Shown here one piece after another: positions 44,601 to 51,700 of a stretch of DNA of 64,000 nt. Numbering within the stretch: the first letter of the stretch is position 1; the number at the start of each line of letters is the position of its first letter. The notes under the pieces were generated by a model, which saw only the letters and a program-made list of their open reading frames with translations, was not told the origin of the DNA and ran no database searches. A program made the position numbers and the translations under genes. Source of the DNA: Trichostrongylus colubriformis (taxonomy: Eukaryota; Nematoda; Chromadorea; Rhabditida; Trichostrongylidae); NCBI GenBank assembly GCA_963978905.1, contig OZ022258.1, positions 41,834,591-41,898,590 of the forward strand, in the 5' to 3' direction.

Positions 44601-45992
44601 ACTCCCAGCGCAGTGGAGTGGTCATTCCCAACTACATTAGTATTCATGTAAGTACATCTAGAAACAATGTAAGAAAGAGTAAAGGAAAAAGTAAAAGGAA
44701 AAAACAAATTTATAATAGAAACATCTCCTCTTGGCACCATGCCAAGGCGTCAAATTGGCGAGTTTGTGCAATGGCGGCCATTTAAACTCGTCCGAACTAC
44801 GTCTGTTCTACCGTAAGCCACAATTACTCCCTTCCTGTGTCTTTAAGCTTTACTCGTATCTGTCATTAGAGATTCTCGAGTTTTTCCTTTATCTCAAGCT
44901 CTCTTGACAAAGTTGTGATTTCCTTGCGACTACTTCTTGAAATTTATTTCGAGATGGTTGCCGTAGCTGTCATTTTTCTTTGACGCAATTTATCTAGGAC
45001 GCGGCATTGTCAGCTTCTCGTGACGTACAGTATGTCGAATTCGAGAAGAAGCGAAATTATAGGCATAAATATATCTATATGGCTCCAGAGCTGTCAACAT
45101 TAATCCCGTAAGTTTCAATTTTTTACTTCGTAGATGTTCTTTTCTTTTTTTCAGGATCCTATTTGTTCCCTCGTATAGGTTTAATTCGCTGTTAGGGTGA
45201 CCGGGTTGCCCATGGGAAGGGAGGGGACACAAGTTCCCGCAGCATTTTCCAAATAGCAAGTCTAACCGGATAATTAGCTTGATTAGGTTATTAGCTCTCA
45301 AAAAGGTCACAATGAAGTGTTCCACAGTGCTTTTTCGTTTCATGCGTGCTCTTTCATATGTTGATGGTGCTAATCGGTCCCAGTCACACAGCGCCAGTCA
45401 GCTTTTCCATGTACCTTTACTGTAGACTCAAAAATTGAATGGTTGTTTTACGTTTGCCATTGTTGTTCTATCTGGTATTTAATAGAAATGCCACGCATCT
45501 ACGTTCATTCTGGGTTGATTTATTCTCAACCTGCGTGGAGCTTTGACGTCATGTTTTTTGTGGAGGTAGTTTGAATCAAACGGGGCTCACATAGTCCATC
45601 GTCTTCAAGACACATTCCGCGCTCGCTGATGGGTGGAGTAACAGTTGACTCTCTAATTGTTGCCGGAGGCTGGGAGGAGGTCTCTCCACGCCCTATTGCC
45701 TGCAGTGGGGCGTGGTCGGTCCGCCCCCGGCGTCCGATAACCAATGGAGAGTCAACTGTTACTGCACCCATCGGCGAGCGCGGAATGTGCCTTTGAGTGA
45801 AGGGAACGTTTTGCATTCCTGGTCGTCTAACAATCCACGTGCACATTACTATGTTAGGCACTTGTAATAGCTAGCTAGCCCACAGTTTGTACTAATTGCT
45901 CGAATTATATTTAGGGATCTCAGTTGTATGTTCCGCATTTCAGCTCCTTTATCGAACACTCAAAAGAGAGAGCTAGTTTACGTTCTCCGTGA
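20639..45992 (+). CDS. abhd-12: ABHD12-type monoacylglycerol/lysophosphatidylserine lipase, complete
   Basis: Membrane serine hydrolase of the alpha/beta fold; family members hydrolyse lysophosphatidylserine and monoacylglycerols with a lumenal active site. Exons: 20639-20784, 39987-40105, 40668-40770, 40837-40971, 41023-41099, 41751-41880, 42764-42881, 42966-43063, 43136-43211, 44998-45107, 45944-45992; total 1161 bases, 386 residues (human 398), phases consistent. Residues 1-48 are a charged N-tail, and a membrane anchor spans about 50-76 ([17 protein letters not shown]), followed by LFFLNF. HGN at 162-164 (oxyanion side), [12 protein letters not shown], nucleophile elbow GHSMGTG with Ser233, [15 protein letters not shown] with Asp322, and RHKYIY with His357 make the triad. 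Exon 1 is assigned because its phase (2) and the sequence FFVKL|VLLCL join well to exon 2, although 19.2 kb of repeats lie between. An alternative last exon starting at 45155 is in frame but fits worse than 45944, whose PSFIEHSKE resembles the family C-terminus. Confidence 0.92.
21241..21372 (-). mobile_element. tRNA-like SINE fragment
   Basis: On the minus strand the stretch reads TGCGGGTTCGAGTCCCGTCC, a strong B-box/T-arm match, but acceptor and D arms do not pair, so it is a SINE rather than a tRNA gene. Fragments of the same repeat occur at 25183-25245 (GGACGGGACTCG) and 58300-58345 (GATAGCTGCTGATTTTCGCC). Confidence 0.55.
21355..21465. repeat. Small palindromic element
   Basis: TTCATTTCACAGCGC and AAGGCGTGGCCT on the left are matched by inverted AGGCCACGCC and GCGCTCCGAAATGAA on the right. 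It partly overlaps the adjacent SINE-like fragment. Confidence 0.6.
21827..22108. mobile_element. TA-flanked MITE (CCAGTT...CACACTACTGCGC type)
   Basis: CCAGTTGAGCTGGGGCACAC at the left pairs with inverted GTGTGCGCCAGCTCAACTGG at the right, with TA on both sides (21825-21826, 22109-22110), as expected for Tc1/mariner-type insertion. Family members: 37119-37378 and one arm at 23293-23356. Confidence 0.75.
22229..22347. repeat. Palindromic element
   Basis: CTGCAGTCCATTTCCC-type arms: GCAGTCCAGTTCCCGAAGGC on the left and inverted CCGTAGGGAAATGGACTGCA on the right, with GGCAGGGCGTGGCCTAC / GTAGGCCTCGCCCTGCC further in. About 119 bases. Confidence 0.65.
22520..22830 (+). mobile_element. tRNA-derived SINE with 12-bp target duplication
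   Basis: The insert is flanked by identical AACGGCTTCTAA at 22508-22519 and 22831-22842. Near its 5' end TGGTGTAGTGACAGG (A-box-like) is followed by GGGATCAAATCCCGC (B-box-like), and it ends in a CTTTATCC repeat tail. These are the marks of a SINE moved by a LINE. Reading frames through it are accidental. Confidence 0.8.
22968..23212 (+). mobile_element. Diverged second copy of the SINE
   Basis: The order of blocks matches the copy at 22520-22830: GCAGAGGTGATATAGAGACA, GGTATCAAATC, CACCCAGC, CCTCTATCCCTACAAGG, GGAATGCATGGCGCATTCTG. It is far more decayed and its tail is lost. Confidence 0.6.
23213..24155. repeat. 57-bp tandem duplication whose second copy is split by an 833-bp block
   Basis: Segment X (23213-23235) and Y (23236-23265, with TACCTGTGAGAGTTACAGCT) are followed by a second X (23270-23292); the second Y comes only at 24126-24155. 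The block 23293-24125 sits exactly at the X/Y junction and starts with a MITE terminus (CCAGTTGG), continues into the 137-bp tandem repeat and ends with (AGGGAT)n. Confidence 0.7.
23466..24061 (+). repeat. 137-bp tandem repeat, about 4.3 copies
   Basis: GATATCAATT starts at 23491, 23628, 23765 and 23902 (exactly 137 apart), and a fifth, diverged GATATGAATT at 24048. Units contain GCTTTGCTGCGACGCGAGAT and CTTATCAGCCCTTATCAG. Frames through it are accidental, as 137 is not a multiple of three. After it come GACAGACGG repeats and TTAGCGCTTTATATATAG. One inverted unit lies at 36526-36676. Confidence 0.85.
24156..26026. other. Intron 1 sequence, mostly unassigned
   Basis: The only recognised pieces are a SINE fragment at 25183-25245 and an old repeat near 24880-24960 (TTAAGCAAATACAACATAAA ... 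CGTGCACGATT) with a diverged relative at 61466-61536. No exon is supported. Confidence 0.5.
26036..26247. mobile_element. Mutator-like MITE with 9-bp target duplication
   Basis: GGGTGTGTACCTTTATGTCA faces inverted TGACATAATGGTGCACACCC. Flanks GTTTACCAT (26027-26035) and GTTCACTAT (26248-26256) match at 7 of 9. A second member lies at 46803-47041. Confidence 0.7.
26257..28289. other. Intron 1 sequence without recognised element
   Basis: I see nothing assignable here. Frames at 26698-26919, 27081-27335 and 27666-27899 have no family motif. Confidence 0.45.
28290..28337 (+). repeat. 24-bp tandem duplication
   Basis: GCCCATATGGGTGCTCCCAC plus CATC occurs twice in a row; the unit contains the palindrome CCCATATGGG. 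Confidence 0.8.
28424..28631. repeat. Inverted-repeat (foldback) element
   Basis: TCAAAGAAGTGGGGG and GACGTCGAATCTTCC on the left are matched by inverted GATTCGACGTCG and CCCCCACTTTGA on the right; GCCTAAGCC lies near the centre. A fragment of the inner arm (CCTAAGCCTTGGAAGG) is at 28171. Confidence 0.65.
29325..29458. mobile_element. Decayed inverted-repeat element
   Basis: Left CTGACCGTTTGCGATTTTGC pairs imperfectly with inverted GCAAAATGGCGAAGTCTGAC. Same family as 6912-7080 and 32879-33050. Confidence 0.55.
30115..30667 (-). pseudogene. CR1/jockey-like non-LTR reverse transcriptase remnant
   Basis: Read on the minus strand, the frame starts inside the reverse transcriptase at the catalytic YADD box ([17 protein letters not shown]), followed by [20 protein letters not shown], then in another frame [32 protein letters not shown], and in a third [20 protein letters not shown] and [10 protein letters not shown]. 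The piece is 5'-truncated just upstream of YADD, has frameshifts, and lacks roughly 60 residues between VRKA and IWSPYTR. It is a dead fragment in intron 1 of abhd-12, in the opposite orientation to the gene. Confidence 0.85.
30668..32878. other. Intron 1 sequence without recognised element
   Basis: No exon or repeat with a known mate was found. The 119-residue frame at 31355-31714 has no motif and overlaps another open frame, so I take it as chance. Confidence 0.45.
32879..33050. mobile_element. Inverted-repeat element
   Basis: CTAAGGCCACCGTCAGACTT pairs with inverted AAATCTGACGGCGGCCTGAG; arms continue with CGCAATTTTGCGA / TCGCGAAA. Nearest relative: 6912-7080. Confidence 0.75.
33537..34090 (+). 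mobile_element. Internally deleted mariner transposon A
   Basis: Ends TTAGGCTGGCTGATAAGTTC and inverted GAATTTATCAGCCAACCTAA are flanked by TA (33535-33536 and 34091-34092). Inside are decayed remains of the C-terminal half of a mariner transposase: LLHDNAKSH, then [13 protein letters not shown], [12 protein letters not shown] and [18 protein letters not shown], broken by stops and frameshifts. The N-terminal half, with the DNA-binding helices and first catalytic Asp, is gone; length 554 bases against about 1.3 kb for an intact mariner. Confidence 0.9.
34371..34990. mobile_element. Foldback element with 120-bp internal tandem array
   Basis: CTGAGGCTGCGTCCATACC at the left matches inverted GGTATGAACGCAGCCTAAG at the right, and the arms extend through AATGAGAGTTTTGG. 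The interior carries three units of about 120 bases (TATCCATCACGCGAATGCGC at 34621, 34741 and 34858), themselves made of AAATCGCGGATGCGCC pieces. The long frames here (up to 164 residues) are translations of the array. Confidence 0.8.
34991..35446. other. Intron 1 sequence, unassigned
   Basis: Nothing recognised. It separates two foldback elements. Confidence 0.4.
35447..35850. mobile_element. Decayed foldback element
   Basis: Left CTGAGGCGGCGCTCGTTGC / TTTGGAATTTGCGGAATT and right inverted AATTCCAGAAATTC / CTATGAATTTGCTCGG are imperfect partners. The interior repeats TTTGCGGAATTGCGGA-type pieces, as in 6457-6914. Confidence 0.55.
35957..36396. repeat. GCGTTTTT minisatellite with 127-bp tandem duplication
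   Basis: It begins with TTAGGCAGCGTTCATAC, the foldback-element terminus, then runs of TTTTGCGTTTTTGCG (about 35985-36150). A 127-bp unit starting with CGTTTTCGTGGAAATGTGG at 36151 is repeated directly at 36278. No matching right terminus was found, so this may be a one-ended element. Confidence 0.7.
36526..36676 (-). repeat. Single inverted copy of the 137-bp repeat unit
   Basis: The minus strand carries the same blocks as 23466-24061: ACTTCCGTTCCCTCACCACT, TGATGTCCCCTTAC, CTATATCAC. It is about 13 kb away and in opposite orientation. Confidence 0.7.
37119..37378. mobile_element. MITE of the CCAGTTGG / GCGCACACTACTGCGC family
   Basis: Left CCAGTTGGCTGGCGCACAC and right inverted GTGTGCGCCGGCCAACTGG; inner arms GATTCATG and TGCAAAATGGGTT also pair. 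Related to 21827-22108. Confidence 0.8.
37562..38024. mobile_element. MITE with TTAAAG termini, copy 1
   Basis: TTTAAAGGAACCAGAAGGGG at the left pairs with inverted CCCCTTCTGGTGTCTTTAA at the right. A full-length relative with the same interior order (AACAAGAGGAAGATGCAAAG, CAACGTTAGTTGTAGCACCT, CTTGGCACCATGCCAAGGCG) is at 44381-44847. Confidence 0.8.
38349..39442 (+). mobile_element. Internally deleted mariner transposon B
   Basis: Ends TTAGGTCGGCAACTAAGTCA and inverted AACTAGTTGCCAACCTAA lie between TA (38347-38348) and TA (39443-39444). The transposase remnant reads DNA-binding part [16 protein letters not shown], then an in-frame TGA within the conserved NWFA.FRSGDF motif, [20 protein letters not shown], and then jumps from the WDPQELKG position to a region beginning [18 protein letters not shown]. 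About 70 residues, including the first catalytic Asp, are missing. [10 protein letters not shown] with the second Asp and [13 protein letters not shown] with the third remain. A frameshift follows near MNAEL, and [10 protein letters not shown] is in another frame. Confidence 0.93.
41235..41499. mobile_element. Foldback element in abhd-12 intron 5
   Basis: TTCAGGCTGCGTTGATATCC pairs with inverted GGGTATTAACGCAGCCTCAG; interior contains AAATCGCGGATAGTCCGATA-type pieces like those of 34371-34990. Confidence 0.7.
42172..42345. mobile_element. Decayed inverted-repeat element in abhd-12 intron 6
   Basis: Left TTAACGCTTCGTTCATACTT and right ACAAAGATGGGACGCGGCTT are imperfect partners; interior resembles 48412-48586 (ATGGCTGCGTC...GACACGCCCTGCCGCCGGCA). 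Confidence 0.55.
44381..44847. mobile_element. MITE with TTAAAG termini, copy 2, abhd-12 intron 9
   Basis: TTAAAGAAACCGGAAGTGGT at the left and CTTCCTGTGTCTTTAAG at the right. Collinear with 37562-38024 over its whole length. It helps account for this 1.8-kb intron. Confidence 0.78.
45603..45796. mobile_element. Small MITE in abhd-12 intron 10
   Basis: CACATTCCGCGCTCGCTGAT and AACAGTTGACTCTC on the left are matched by inverted GAGAGTCAACTGTTACTGCA and ATCGGCGAGCGCGGAATGTG on the right. Confidence 0.78.
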
Positions 45993-46226
45993 TCTGTTCA
46001 ATTGCTTGTGGTCTCAGCGCTTTCACGGATTTCATTTGTGATAGGGGTATCGCTTTGTTTTGTATCTAGCAGCGGCCTTGATTTGCTGGTTCTTATCGAG
46101 GTGCTATGAATTTTCTCTTATTTTCTCGTATTTTCATGCTCCTAGTATTGGCTTTCCTCCTAGCTATTCTAGGTCCTATCGAATTTTAAATAATATTTGT
46201 TGGTACCGCGGCTACGCTTTCACTCT

Positions 46227-46281
46227 TCTCCAGCTATTATCCACCCTTTGTATTTCTCCAGCTATTATCCACCCTTTGTAT
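46227..46281 (+). repeat. Tandem duplication of about 26 bases
   Basis: CTCCAGCTATTATCCACCCT plus TTGTAT occurs twice in direct succession. Confidence 0.7.
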
Positions 46282-46802
46282 AGGTTTTCTCAGCTTGCAT
46301 TCTCTTTGGTCATCGATCAACCCTATCAGTTGTGTCATGTCCACTTGTACAGTACCTCCTCCATTGTTACAGTCAATTATTAGCGTTCTATTATTAAGTC
46401 AAATCGCCGATTTCATCCATTGACCAGTGATAGCGATTTATGGTTGTCAGTTCATTGTGTTCGTTCCGTTTCGCAGAAAAATTTGTGTGAATTGAAGTAC
46501 TATTATTAAGTTGACTAAAATATCCTGAAAGTTTATGTATGAGAATATGCATGCATTTCCGTGGGTAAAAATCTTCCAAGTCACAAAAATAATTTATGAT
46601 ACATTTATGATACATAAACAACATGAATAAATATGCTGAAAGAGTATTCATGATTCTCCCTGTAATAGTATTTATCTGACAATGAGCATACTAGGAAAGA
46701 TTAGACTAGAATTAATCAAGATTTCAATTCCGTACATACTCGTTGATGAGATTTCGGTTTTTGGGATGTATTCCGTTGTGAAAAGTTAGAAAAGTGGCAT
46801 GG

Positions 46803-47041
46803 GGATGTGTACCCTTACGTCAGGATTTCGCACCGGGGCATGTCGCAAGCGAAGCAATGCGGACGAGTAAAGGCGCCATTTTGTTAGGTCCCGAAGCGAT
46901 TAGAAGTCAACTGCGTATCGCGCCCCTAGCATTACTTTGTAGTCGTTCTAAGACCCAACTACCGCGACGCGCATAGCTCGCACACACTTCGTCGCACGCC
47001 GCTTGTCGTCGTGCAAAATTCTGACGTAAGGGTACACACCC
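46803..47041. mobile_element. Mutator-like MITE, second copy
   Basis: Left GGATGTGTACCCTTACGTCA pairs with inverted TGACGTAAGGGTACACACCC. Flanks GTGGCATGG (46794-46802) and GTGGCATAT (47042-47050) agree at 7 of 9. Interior follows 26036-26247 (AGGTCCCGAAGCGATTAGAA, CCCAACTACCGCGACGCGCA). Confidence 0.75.
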
Positions 47042-47822
47042 GTGGCATATTCCACCGGGAGAGGCCAGAGAACTAGCGTATGAGAACCGAAAAGCATAGG
47101 GCCTGTTGTAGGGGAACAGATTACGAGAGTGCGTCTGCACGAAAGACAGGGAAAGTGTGCTGTGCGGGGTCGGATCCGTTGAGGATTCTGCTGCTCAGAC
47201 CAGGACATTCCATGGTCTGGTGGCCGGAGCCCGCCGCGAAACACGCCTTTTGCGCGCGGCCTGACGAGCGCTCTGGCTACTGTATTATGTGGTAACGTAG
47301 GGCTGCCTCAAATTAGTTTTCTCTTATATTTTTGAAACTCTCCCGCCTTCTTACTTCTCGGCTATATCTCTCTTTTCTTTCCTTTTTACTTTTTTTCTGC
47401 TAATTCAGGGAAGCTTTCTACGGATGAATAAATTTAAGGATTAGCTCAATGGACAACATGTGAAGCCCACAATTTAGACATGCACTTTGCAAAACAGCTG
47501 TTTGCATGACCGTACGAGGGTCGTCTGTGTCGACATTCGCACTCTCGTTTGAACATGCCGCTTTTCCTTCATAACGCGTGACCCGTGAGTGGTGATAATG
47601 CAGCAGAGAAATAGCATGCTGAAGTAAGAGTGCACACGACGACACATGCTCGCACGGTTGCGCGAGTGTATGAGATACCTCAGCCATTAACAATGGAAGG
47701 TCAACAAGAAAACAAATTCGATGGACTACCACTGCGGCGTACGCAGTGCCTATGCCTAACCCATTGGCGAGTTGTTGTCTTGAATATTAAGAATATGCAT
47801 GTTTTCGTCGTCAGAACCATTT

Positions 47823-48134
47823 TTAAGGCAGTGTTCATAGTTCACGATTCAGGCGGAAGGAAAAAGATACATATTGATTGGGTGATTCAGGCGATCACGC
47901 GATCGCGTAAAGCACGCGATCGCGTGGATCACGCGATTCAGGCGGAAAAGAAAAGATATATATTGATTACGTGATTCAGGCGATCACGCGATCGCGTAAA
48001 GCACGCGATCGCGTAAAGCACGCGATCGCGTAGATCACGCGATCGCGTAAAGCACGCGATCGCGTAAAGCACGCGATCGCGTAAAGCACGCGATCGCGTG
48101 ATCGCCTGAATCGTGAACTATGAACACTGCATAA
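47823..48134. mobile_element. Foldback element filled with a palindromic 17-bp array
   Basis: TTAAGGCAGTGTTCATAGTT and inverted AACTATGAACACTGCAT bound the element; both arms continue with CACGATTCAGGCG. The interior carries nine copies of CGCGATCGCG, mostly spaced 17 bases apart in the unit CGCGATCGCGTAAAGCA (two near 47896-47925, seven near 47985-48100). The 209-residue minus-strand frame is a translation of this array. Confidence 0.85.
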
Positions 48135-48411
48135 AGAAAGCATGCGGAAATGTAGTCCCATTTCCCGTAGGATGAGAAGCAAGAGGCATAAGACCAAGAA
48201 ATAATATGCGCTCATCAGACAACCAGTTCCTGCACAGAAATGGGATGACAGGAGCAAGAAGTAGCGCTTAGTCAGGAGACAGCACGACAGATATTCAAAC
48301 TTGAAGTTTTTGCCACCTGTTACATCCCACATGTATGAGCGGCTATCACAGAATGATCCGATTTCCAAGCAAATGTGTGCCGCGCGGGTTTGGCGCGACA
48401 TCGCGCATTGA

Positions 48412-48586
48412 TCTAAAGCCACGGTCATACTCACCGCCGTCAGGGCGTGGCTGCGTTTACAGGCAGAGAGGGATAGTGGCAGGGGGGAAGTGCAGAGATG
48501 ACGCTCGCAACGAGGCAGAGCGGAGACGTAGAGATACGCAGCCACGCCCTGCTGCCGGCATCGCAAAGTACGACCGCGGTCTAAAG
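48412..48586. mobile_element. Inverted-repeat element
   Basis: Left TCTAAAGCCACGGTCATACT and GGGCGTGGCTGCGT pair with right inverted GCAGCCACGCCC and AGTACGACCGCGGTCTAAAG. The interior is rich in GCAGAG pieces. Confidence 0.7.
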
Positions 48587-48794
48587 CTACGCGCTTATCT
48601 ATCACGTGTGGCTGTAATGTCGAGCGCTTGGACGTCTACTGTCGATCAGAGAACACATTATGTGGATCTGTAGAGAGCTGGAAAGATCGGTGGGAGCGCG
48701 AGCTCCTTGCCTATTTGCAAAGTACTGTTTGTACGTCCAGCCTTCGAGATGAAGAAATGCCTTTTGGTCAATTTAGATCGCTCTATGATGTCAG

Positions 48795-51700
48795 CTAAGC
48801 GATTTCTATTTGTACGCTTTCATCGTTTTCGTCGTTCTTTACAGTGAGGACGATCACTGGCGGATGAGCATAGCCGTGAAGTTGCTCGTAGGACCGCAGT
48901 TGTTTCATAACGTGCACGATCAGCACTGATAATAGTGCCCACACAGCAGGAAGGATGAACTCGAGTGCAACAAAAGTCTGGAAGGGTTTAATAAATAGAT
49001 ACTGCTTGAAAATCACATTGGGAAACTTACACGATCTTCGCTGGTAGATTTCACTCGACTTAGGGTTTTGTTGTATGCGCGTACGGTCCAGATAGCCGCC
49101 CTGAACGAAGAAAATTTTGGATGGCGCTGTAGGCACAGGTAAAGCGGACGAGAGGTTTAAAGGAAACGTTTATGGAAATCTTAGTCTTCTGTTATCCATA
49201 TGGCCATGTTAGATTTGCTTCATAAGGTCAGCATGCAATGTTTCACGCGAAAATATAGGAATCTTGCTTATATAGAACTCCTCAAAGTGCGGCCGACGCG
49301 GAATGGCGTCCGTGTGGGTGTGGACGTAATGAGCTACGAAGCGAAGATGCAACAGTCATGTGGTCAGTAAGGGGAGTAAGGTGTAAATTGCCCTTGGGCG
49401 TAAAAATTTGATCAGCACTCTGCCCACCGGCCACTGTTCAAAAGTTGCTCGGCGGGAATTCAAACGAGTTCCTCGTCTTTCATATTTTTGATTTCTACTC
49501 TGAAGCAGAGAAATTCCTCAGACTATTCGTGTTTTTGTTCATGTGCTGTATCTTGTAGAGTGACTTGAGGAGATATTACAATAATCATATTTCCGTAGAC
49601 GATTCCTTTGCGGTGTAGGAAAGTGCAGAGCCGTCACAATCTCATATTGCCATGGTTTTTTTTTAAAGACTGTGCATGCAGTGACGCTTTGGATAACCCG
49701 CACCAGTGATCCACCAAGTAATATGTAGTGCGATCCCATGGGCCGGCCTTACCCATTGAAGAATTAGAGCCACCATAGGATGTGATTTGATGGTTGTCGG
49801 TTATGAAAGTAGAGGTATCAAAGACAGTGACAAGGGTAATGTGAGTGATGAGGTATCCCTAAAAGATGCCATTCACTCGAAAACTAGGGGTCTAACAAGG
49901 GAAGGTATTTTACTTCCCATGGAACGTTGAAATGAGACCTGGGGGGACCGATAGAGCTTCGAACGCTCATTATAAGTATGAAAAACAAAATTGCCAAATG
50001 GCATCCTGAAGCAAGTTACGAGGGGTCAAAGTTTGCCTGTGACTTGCCTGTGACACCTCAATGGCGAGGCGCTTCGTCATCAGCATGAGCATGTTTCATT
50101 GTCAGTAAGTGCTTGACTTTCACTTCTAAACGTTTCCTTGTATGATATTCGCGCGTAGGAGGTCGAATTACCCCTCTGTGCAAATTTCCAGCCGGATCCA
50201 GTTTTTGGCCCAACTTCGGAAAATTAGGGGTGGCCAGAGGTAAGTAGGAGTTTTCAAATTTCCTTCCATAAAAAATCCTGCAAGCTGAACAAGATAGCCT
50301 AAACATACCTATCACACTTGCCCATCACACTAAGGGCACTAACAAGCGCCAAATAAGAGCATTTGCTGGGCAAGGGTCAGACTACTTCTTTTTGAATGGG
50401 TTGCCAGCCAATAGCCCACCAATTTTTCCGAGATTTGGTCAAATTCTCGAATTGGCTGAAAACTTGCTCCATGGGGTAATTTGAGCCCTTGACCACGAAA
50501 ACCACACAGGTTTCGCGTGAAAACGTATGGCTCGCGCGCTATGGGCTTCCAAAGGTACCATGAAATGGTTTCTTTTTTCAGAAAAACCTCCATAACTTCA
50601 TTCAGGTAATTGTTCGACAGATTCTAAATACAGATTTCAGATCAGCATTAAAAAGTGCGTACAGTGGTGTGTGTCTCATTGCAAATGGCCATTTCGACAA
50701 ACCGTCTGATGGCAAAGTGCCTCGCCAATGAGGTGTCACAGGCAAATTTGACCCCTAACTTGCTTCAGGATGCCATTTGGCAATTTTGGTTTTCACAGTT
50801 ATAATCAGCGTTCGAAGCTCTATCGATCTCCCCGGGTCTCATTTCGAAGTTTCATGGGAGGTAAAATACCTTTCCTTGTAAGTAGACCATCGGCGGCAAA
50901 ATACCCGCGAAAAAAGCGCAACTGAGCTGTGGCGGAGGCGGCCTTTCAGCTGCAACCGCCTTTCTTGGCACGATCCGCCTCCTACGGTGGTTTCTGCGGA
51001 GGAATGACTGAGGTGTGGATTAATGAATATGACAGCACAGTGGTACTTATCGTTTCGCATTAAAGCCTTACTGATCGAGATGACGTGGTGCTTGACTGTT
51101 AGCTTTCGTGGTAAAAACGTCCACCGGTCTACCAAAGATTGGAATGAATGATACAACTGAATTATCCCTACCACAGCCAGTAAGTAGTGCTGCAGTGAGG
51201 ACAAAACAAACTGAAATGGCGAAAAATCGGGAAATAGCTCTCCCTCCGTTGCTTGGTCGTATCCACCACTAAGCCGCTTAGAGACGCATCCCTTGTAGGT
51301 GAGTGCGTGTAGGACCATTTCGAAGGAGACTTTCACGGGGATATAAGTTTTTCTATTACTCATATGTTATGTTGTATTTGCTTACTACGGGCCATATCAA
51401 AAGCTTCGTCCGAAAAAGTAAAATCCGGTCGAGTTACACCTCTCCTCTGCGAGGTTGGTATCGCACGGCTGCTGGGGCTCTGAGAGCAAGGATCACGTAA
51501 TCTGAGACGCAGAGTGAGAAGCAAATGGGCATTAGGCGCGATGTTTTGGACGTAGATTCACACAAAACAACACAAACCTCCCCGTAACCCATACCCGGAT
51601 ACGGGTGTATGCCGTTTGGCGCGGCCCTTGCAGCTAATTTGCCAATGGGGCGCATGGGCCGTCTGGAATCTCCCAGACTTACCTAAGCCTTTTTAAGGGA

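Larger units (their letters stand above)
45993..48794. other. Convergent intergenic region, repeats only
   Basis: The plus-strand ABHD12 gene and the minus-strand four-membrane-segment gene end towards each other here. The stretch holds a 26-27 bp tandem duplication (46227-46281), a Mutator-like MITE (46803-47041), the palindromic-array element (47823-48134) and a further MITE (48412-48586). No gene is supported. Confidence 0.6.

Noticed and set aside
47880..48115. CRISPR-like array
   Set aside because: The unit is 17 bases with no distinct spacers, lies in a foldback transposon and in a eukaryotic genome.
47976..48605. 209-residue minus-strand open frame
   Set aside because: Its repetitive RSRALRDRV part is simply the translation of the palindromic CGCGATCGCG array and MITE arms.
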